Assembly (NCBI GenBank): GCA_964020085.1
Contig: OZ026602.1
Span: 28,013,977-28,077,976, forward strand
Reading direction: 5' to 3'
Length of the DNA: 64,000 bases
Source of the DNA: Micromussa lordhowensis
Taxonomy: Eukaryota > Cnidaria > Anthozoa > Scleractinia > Lobophylliidae
The notes beneath the pieces are model-generated. The model was not told the DNA's origin. It saw only the letters and a program-made list of their open reading frames with translations, and searched no databases. Every line of letters starts with the position of its first letter. The first letter of the stretch is position 1. The translations under genes were made by a program, and so were the position numbers. Shown piece by piece: positions 59,031-64,000 of this stretch.

Positions 59031-59698
59031 ATGATGCAGCGAAACAACAGGCAAAAACAAGAAGCCAAACTTAAGAAAGATGACAAACAAAAACAAAAAC
59101 AAACCCCTACAGAGGAAGAAATTTCGGGCACAAGCATTTCAGCAGGTTTAATTTCAAAGAAACAGCAAACAGCATCAGTACCTGAAAACATTTCTGAAGT
59201 GGTAGAAACTACATCATCAAAACCTTGCAGTTCCAAACAAACTGAAGTCAAAATCAGTCATCATTATTAGGAAAGAGAAGAGTACAATCTTCAAACAAGA
59301 TAATTGGATATGTTGAAACTGTGAGTCCTTCCAAAAGAAATCGAAAAGATACAACGGATTACTGTGATGTTGTTCTGCAAGTTGAAGGTCCAAAGAAACG
59401 CAGAGCTGTATGCTTTTCCAGTGCAAAAAGGCAACTTCTTGTGGAGAAAAAGAACAACAAAACAGCTGTTAAAATTTCGAAATATAGTTTAGCTAAGGAC
59501 TCTGAAACAATATACATCAATGATATGACATACATATCAAAGCCAAGGCCTGAAGAATATGCTTTTCAGTATGAAGAATCGTTTGCATCAATGTCTGATA
59601 AGTGGCTTTCTTTGAAAGAAGCAATGGAACTTTGTGATCCCATGACTTTAGTTAACATTAAAGTGCCTATAACGCTTAGCCAGTTTCTTTTTTTCTGA
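59031..59698 (+). pseudogene. Two-frame gene, possibly OB-fold-like, with one frameshift
   Basis: Frame 1 (59031-59270) is Lys/Gln/Ser-rich and disordered. Frame 2 is open from about 59257 (SSLLGKRRVQSS) through GYVETVSPSKRNRKDTTDY, RRAVCFSSAKRQLL and KISKYSLAKD to TAA-free end at 59698. The two belong together: a single-base change in the run before TCATCATTATTAG separates them. The GYV..SP......FD/YCDVVLQ....RAVCFS pattern recurs in a multicopy cnidarian family and looks like a beta-barrel (OB-like) nucleic-acid-binding fold. That reading is tentative. It lies 230 bp upstream of the P2X7-ballast-like gene. Confidence 0.45.
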
Positions 59699-59928
59699 GA
59701 AGTAAACATTGAAAACAAGCCGTAACAGGCAGAAAAATGAGATTAGAAGTTATCCTCGATTTTTAAAATGCGATAGAAGTCGCGGTTCTCGAAGTCAAAA
59801 CCGCGCATAAAGAGGACTGGCACTAGTCAGAGTCGTGACGTCGACCCGGTATCTCGAAAGCAACAAACAACAAAGAAGTAGTGCGTGGAAGTGAGTTGGT
59901 CGGGTTTTCGGCTTATATTTTAGCCCAA

Positions 59929-61430
59929 ATGTCAAAAAGTGACTCGGATTCCGAGCAAAGCTACTGTTCAGATGACTCGGAGTTCAATTACATCCCTGGC
60001 CCGTACGTGATTGAAGCAGTTGAAGTGGAAGAAGCAAACTCGAATGAAGCCACGTTGCCAATTGCAACAGATGACAACTTAGACCCAGACACGTTCATAC
60101 CATACGAGGACGAACCCATGGCGAGTGAAGAGTGGATTTCCGAGTATGAGAAAAAGCAAGAAACCCAGGCTGACTTTGAAAGGAGGCTTCAAGACCGTTA
60201 TGAAGGAACACAACTTGTGAATTCGTGGTAAGTGTTTGTCGTGTGCTTCGATTTCCGAATCGGTTGCCAATTTGTGCCATCCTCCTTATTTAAGCTTATA
60301 TATACGATCCTGTAGGTGCAAATGTGGCAGATGTAACTCTCAATACCTGCAGAACCCCAACGAGTTTCAGTGTTGTTCAGAGATTGACGAGTGCGTAGAG
60401 TGCCTGTCCAACGAAATGGTTATCGAAGAAGTGGGAAAAGAGCCCGACTGTGTTACTTTGCATCCTGGATTTAGCCAAGTTTGTCTGCAGAGGTGGAGTT
60501 TGCGGTTGGCTGCCGACAAATATAAAACTAAAAACAAAACCAAGTACCGCCAGACTGGATCCGAAAACAGGTAGGTTGCTTTCTGTTAGTCTTTCGCTTT
60601 TGAAAAGCATTGAAAGTTTGCTCTGATCGATGGGTTGTAATGTTTGCCCGGCTCTTTGTTGGGTTCTTTACGTACACGACTGAAATTTGTGAATATTTTT
60701 CAAGTCTACCAATCACGTAATAGTGTTCATTGCGGAACTTGAGATGGCAATTTATTGCACTATATTGACGGCTTGTTGGATGAAGATTTCATGTATTTCA
60801 TAAAACTTGATACAGATAAATGTAACCTCGGTCCCAGCTGGCATTTTCTTTCAATGCTGTCAATATAATTTAGTGTTGCTGTCTCAGACGTTCTAGCTTC
60901 TATTCCACGATAACACTTGTGTGATAAATAAAAAATCTGAGATGAAAAAAGGTGATGTTTTTTATTTATTTATTTTCTACTTTTATTTATACCACTCCAA
61001 AGAACACAGGAAAGCCATTGTATATTCGGTGGTATTACACCCAACCTTCCCATCAGGCGCTGTATTTTCTATGCAATGCTTTCTCATGCTATACCATGGA
61101 ATATCCCACTTGTCACTTGTATTTTCTTGGTATACACATGCCAAAAGGCTTGAGAAAATACAAGTGACTCTTGGGATATTCCATGGTATACCACACAAAA
61201 GCATTGCTTAACTAGTCTATAAATAAGTCCACCAATAAACTGCCTTAAATCTTGTGATCTTCTGTTACAGATTTCTGCGTGGCATTGCTTATCGCGAATT
61301 CACTCGCCTTGTTCATGGGTACTTGGGTGGAAGAAGGATACCTCTGCCTGCATGTAGCTACCATGCCATAAGAGAAACCTTTCCAGAGCCATCCGTATAT
61401 ACTGGCTTTGAAACTGAAGATGCTCAATGA
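59929..61430 (+). CDS. P2X7 ballast-domain-like standalone protein
   Basis: Three exons, 59929-60227, 60316-60570 and 61271-61430, all joined in phase 2 by GT-AG introns; 237 residues. The ATG at 59929 begins MSKSDSDSE, an acidic disordered N-terminus with a GPYVIEA motif. From residue ~100 come WCKCGRC, CCSEIDEC, CVTLHPGFSQVCLQRWSL, AYREFTRLVHGYLG and IPLPACSYHAIRETFPE. These are the conserved cysteine and helical landmarks of the cytosolic ballast domain at the C-terminus of P2X7 receptors, which binds zinc and guanine nucleotides there. There is no channel or transmembrane segment, so this is not a receptor. Standalone copies are numerous in anthozoans. The function here is unknown. A GTGACGTCGA lies ~95 bp upstream. 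Confidence 0.85.
61078..61204. mobile_element. Hairpin element inside the last intron of the ballast-domain gene
   Basis: The arms, about 50 bp each, share CTATACCATGGAATATCCCA, GTCACTTGTATTTTCT and a terminal GCTTT...AAAGC. A 20-bp loop separates them. It fits a small MITE-like insertion in the 700-bp intron between 60571 and 61270. Confidence 0.82.
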
Positions 61431-61511
61431 GAAGCAGCTTAGACTGTAGACAGTCGTTTTATATATATTTTTAATGTCGAGTTAGAAGATATAACGAAGA
61501 CACAAAATTTC

Positions 61512-61557
61512 CTGTAACTCCGAGTTTCGTGCTCACGCACTCATCAGAGTTACAATA
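61512..61557 (-). ncRNA. Hammerhead-like motif with GNRA-capped stem II
   Basis: On the minus strand: TGTAACT, CTGATGA, stem II GTGC/GCAC with loop GTGA, GAAAC, TCGG, then AGTTACA. The TGTAACT and AGTTACA arms are fully complementary. The base before AGTTACA is G rather than the expected non-G cleavage base, and stem III is minimal, so self-cleavage is doubtful. It lies ~80 bp 3' of the ballast-domain gene stop, on the opposite strand. Confidence 0.5.
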
Positions 61558-62234
61558 TATATCATGTATGTATTACAAAACAAGTAAATTGTTAACATGT
61601 AAAAGAAAATAAAGCATTTTTTAGAGCAAATTGGTATGCGAGGTCAATTGTTGTACATTCAATGCACTATTTCCTTCCGATTGGCTGAAAGTATACAGTG
61701 AAATTTCAAAAGAAGGGGCCTTTGAAAGCATCTGACGGCAGATTATACAATAATCTCGTTAAAATCACTGGTAATCTTTACAAGGGTACTCATCATGTCA
61801 AGTTCACGTAAATAACATCAGAGGCAGAAGCATTATTTTTTAATTTGTTTAATGTCTCGACAAAAAAAAAACAATATTGTCGGATTTGGTTCTTGTGATA
61901 TCCAGACTACGCAACTAAAACTAAAACTAGTCAGCCTTCTTCCTCAGCTGATAACTCTTACCTCGACCATTCTGGATATAACAATAAAACTCTCGCTATA
62001 ACAAATTTTCACTCCAAGCTAGTGCTAATTAGTAAATTCTCAGATCCGACTATTGCATTTCTAACTTTTTGATTGGCTACAAAAGTCCGACTTCGAGCCA
62101 ATAGTCAGAGTTTTACGTCATATGGAAAATAGCGTGCCAAGTTTAAAAATTTTCCACACAAAGTTTTCAACTTCAGCCCTCTATAATGGCTGAAATAAAA
62201 ATCGGTAGCAAAACCCGGTTTGAGAATTTACTAA

Positions 62235-62340
62235 AACAATTATTCCACTCGCCCTTGTTGGATATGAAGTGATCATAACCAACTCGTGCTATGCAATCGT
62301 TGTTTATTATCACTTCATATCCAACTCGGGCTTATTTATT
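62235..62340. mobile_element. MITE-like palindromic element, copy 2
   Basis: Begins AACAATTATTCCACTCG, has arms TTGGATATGAAGTGAT and ATCACTTCATATCCAA, and ends near GGGCTTATTTATTG. It belongs to the same family as 34160-34275, with a different loop. Confidence 0.78.
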
Positions 62341-62461
62341 GCACTATATTTTACACACAGTGGCTGCAACATTAAAATGCTGAGGACAAAATTGACAAGT
62401 GATTTAGAATACAATATGAATGCTCTGAAAACTTCTCCCCATTCTCATAATTCAGTGTCAT

Positions 62462-63358
62462 TCATTCTGCTGGTAACTGATTTCTTGGGCAATTAATTAC
62501 ATTTTTGTGCCCTTTCATGGGTTGTTTGCAGGCAGTACAGTGTCGGAGCTTTCCTCTGGAGGTCTGTGGCTGCTGCTGGATCACTGTAACTAAAATAAAT
62601 AAGTGTTGTGTAATTAGTCTGAGATAGTGGGGTTAAAGCATTCTAAGCATTTGCTCATTTTAAAATGTAAATTACCAGGAGCTGTCGGGGGCACATCTTG
62701 GACAGTCTTTCCTTTTCTTTCTGTCCTCTTCTCGATAGCCTCTTTCCTTGGCTGCTTCTCCAACATTGTATTCATTGGAGGGGGATTCATGTCGTGTAAT
62801 TCCCGCATAGCATCCCCGAGCTGGTCTCTATCCTCAGCAACAAGAAATGCCTGGTAAATGTCCTCGACATAATCTGCAGAAGTATGACACATTGTTTGTT
62901 TATGCAGGTGATATTATCAATGAAAGATAAAGAGCAAATTAAGAGGCCAGGCAAAACAAACACAATAATATTCAAAGTTCATTTCTGCAATTACCCATGC
63001 CCTTTAGGGTTCTGCATAATGCGCAGTCATGTAATTGACTCCCCCTGATGAAATTTGACAACTTCACTTATGAATGTAAATCACCTTTATTGGCAATTGA
63101 GGCACCAAATATTAATATTGGTTTGGCGGCAATGCTCGGGATATTGGTGCAAATCACACAAAGACCTATTTCATGTCCATTTTGAAACCTTACAATTGTT
63201 GCATCTTACCAAAGTTAGGCTCTACTTTCACATCACGCACAGTGGCTTCACCGTTCTTAAATTTTGGCCAAACTACCTTTACTTGTTCAGTCCCATCAGG
63301 GTTCTTCTTGACATCTCGGTGTAGATTGCGATTGAAATGCAAGGCTGAGATGATATGC
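62462..63358 (-). CDS. Zinc-knuckle protein, last three exons (5' part beyond window or not found)
   Basis: Exons 63210-63358, 62676-62873 and 62462-62583 join in agreeing phase with GTAAGA/GTAATT donors and AAG/CTGCAG/TTACAG acceptors. They encode ISALHFNRNLHRDVKK with VVWPKFKNGEATVRDVKV, then YVEDIYQAFLVAEDRDQ, a Pro-rich PPPMNTML, a basic linker, and a last exon with CTACKQPMKGHKNVINC, a zinc knuckle, before TGA. This belongs to a multicopy cnidarian family that I recognise by these motifs but cannot name. Its exon structure resembles mobile-element companion genes. It faces the ballast-domain gene ~1 kb away. The start lies upstream of 63358. Confidence 0.6.
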
Positions 63359-63480
63359 CTTTCAAGAAAATAAGTTACATTAGAAAATTGTTTGTTATGA
63401 ATTTTTTTTTAATTTCAGAGAACATTATGGAATGAAAAGTAATTGTAATACACAATTATTATTAATATTAGCTCTTGTTA

Positions 63481-63602
63481 ACCGAGAAGGAGGTCTGTAG
63501 GGGAGAAGCTTGACCAAGGTCATGAGTACAGACAAAACACAGTGAGGTCTGTACACAACGACCGAGGTCAAGGTTCTCCCATACAGACTGACTAAACTCG
63601 GT
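63481..63602. mobile_element. Palindromic MITE-like element with ACCGAG ends
   Basis: Ends ACCGAG and CTCGGT, with inner arms GGTCTGTA/TACAGACC, GGGAGAAGCTTGACC and GGTCAAGGTTCTCCC. Nearly the whole 122 bp folds on itself. It lies upstream of, or in an intron of, the zinc-knuckle gene. Confidence 0.8.
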
Positions 63603-64000
63603 CAATAAAGATGTTTATTATATGGCAAACAAGAAAAAGTTAATTTGTTTAATGTAACTGGTTTGTTCTAGCTGACATTTTGCTTGCGAACAGCGATGAG
63701 CTTAATTGAAATCTGACAAAGTTTGCATGTACTGTTTACTTTTTTTCCTCATCGGACTTTTTGGCACTTCCACTAAGATTTTTAGAAGAAAATAGTCAAT
63801 ATTTCTGTATTTTAGTTTGCAACTTTTTCACCACAAAATGTAACTGGTCTAGATGGGAAAATCTAGACTGCGGTCAATATCAATTCCAGCCAATCAAGTT
63901 CATGACATCGGTAGTTCCCAGTACTTGTGAGACACAGCCATATAATAGTAATTATTATGAACAGCAGGAATATATTCACCTACAGTATACCACATACATA
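63603..64000. other. Window edge, no supported feature
   Basis: AT-rich. The 5' exons of the minus-strand zinc-knuckle gene should lie here or beyond, but I found no exon with matching splice sites. Confidence 0.3.

Noticed and set aside
1..64000. tRNA and rRNA genes
   Set aside because: I scanned for box A/B-like and conserved rRNA segments and saw none convincing by eye; a covariance-model search would be needed to exclude tRNAs.

Overview
The window is eukaryotic: AT-rich, with short GT-AG exons and long intergenic stretches. Its gene families (KDZ transposase, DUF7869-type proteins, P2X7-ballast-like standalone proteins, Penelope-like retroelements with hammerhead-like motifs) are ones I associate with anthozoan cnidarians such as corals and anemones. 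That placement is an inference from family content; no marker gene proves it.

Layout. 0-5.5 kb: pyrimidine microsatellites and diverged direct duplications, no convincing gene. 5.5-11.5 kb, minus strand: a multi-exon P-loop ATPase-like gene (5562-10527, N-terminal part unclear) and the 3' part of a RING-finger gene (10945-11520). 14.07-17.30 kb, plus strand: a KDZ-superfamily transposase whose exon phases agree across the gene. 20,188-23,657: an intact-looking 3470-bp DNA transposon with identical 71-bp terminal inverted repeats and TA flanks. It carries two convergent genes: a PB1/coiled-coil/zinc-knuckle protein and a Tc1/mariner-type DD38E transposase whose N-terminus looks like a complete bipartite paired (Pax) domain. 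26.3-28.0 kb: a ~0.8-kb tandem duplication. 30.0-31.4 kb: the 3' end of a gene with an array of tandemly duplicated 27/30-nt microexons. 31.5-38 kb: fold-back and MITE-like elements and two large minisatellites. 38.4-38.95 kb: remnant of a Penelope-like element followed by a well-formed hammerhead ribozyme motif. 40.0-46.1 kb: two DUF7869-like genes, one frameshifted. 46.5-50.3 kb: several small genes of ~100 residues, one BEN-associated-like and one RING-like. 51.3 kb: an orphan first exon of a P2X7-ballast-like gene. 54 kb: a rearranged inverted Penelope remnant. 57.4 kb: a small Cys-rich exon pair. 59.0-63.4 kb: an OB-like open frame pair, an intact three-exon P2X7-ballast-like gene and, facing it, the 3' exons of a zinc-knuckle protein.

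Most recognisable coding DNA here belongs to mobile elements or to multicopy families often found with them. The most notable object is the two-gene transposon at 20.2-23.7 kb: a Pax-like transposase paired with a PB1 scaffold-like protein inside perfect inverted repeats. The second is the microexon array at 30.4-31.4 kb. All gene models were read by eye from splice motifs and phase agreement; no database search or transcript evidence was available.
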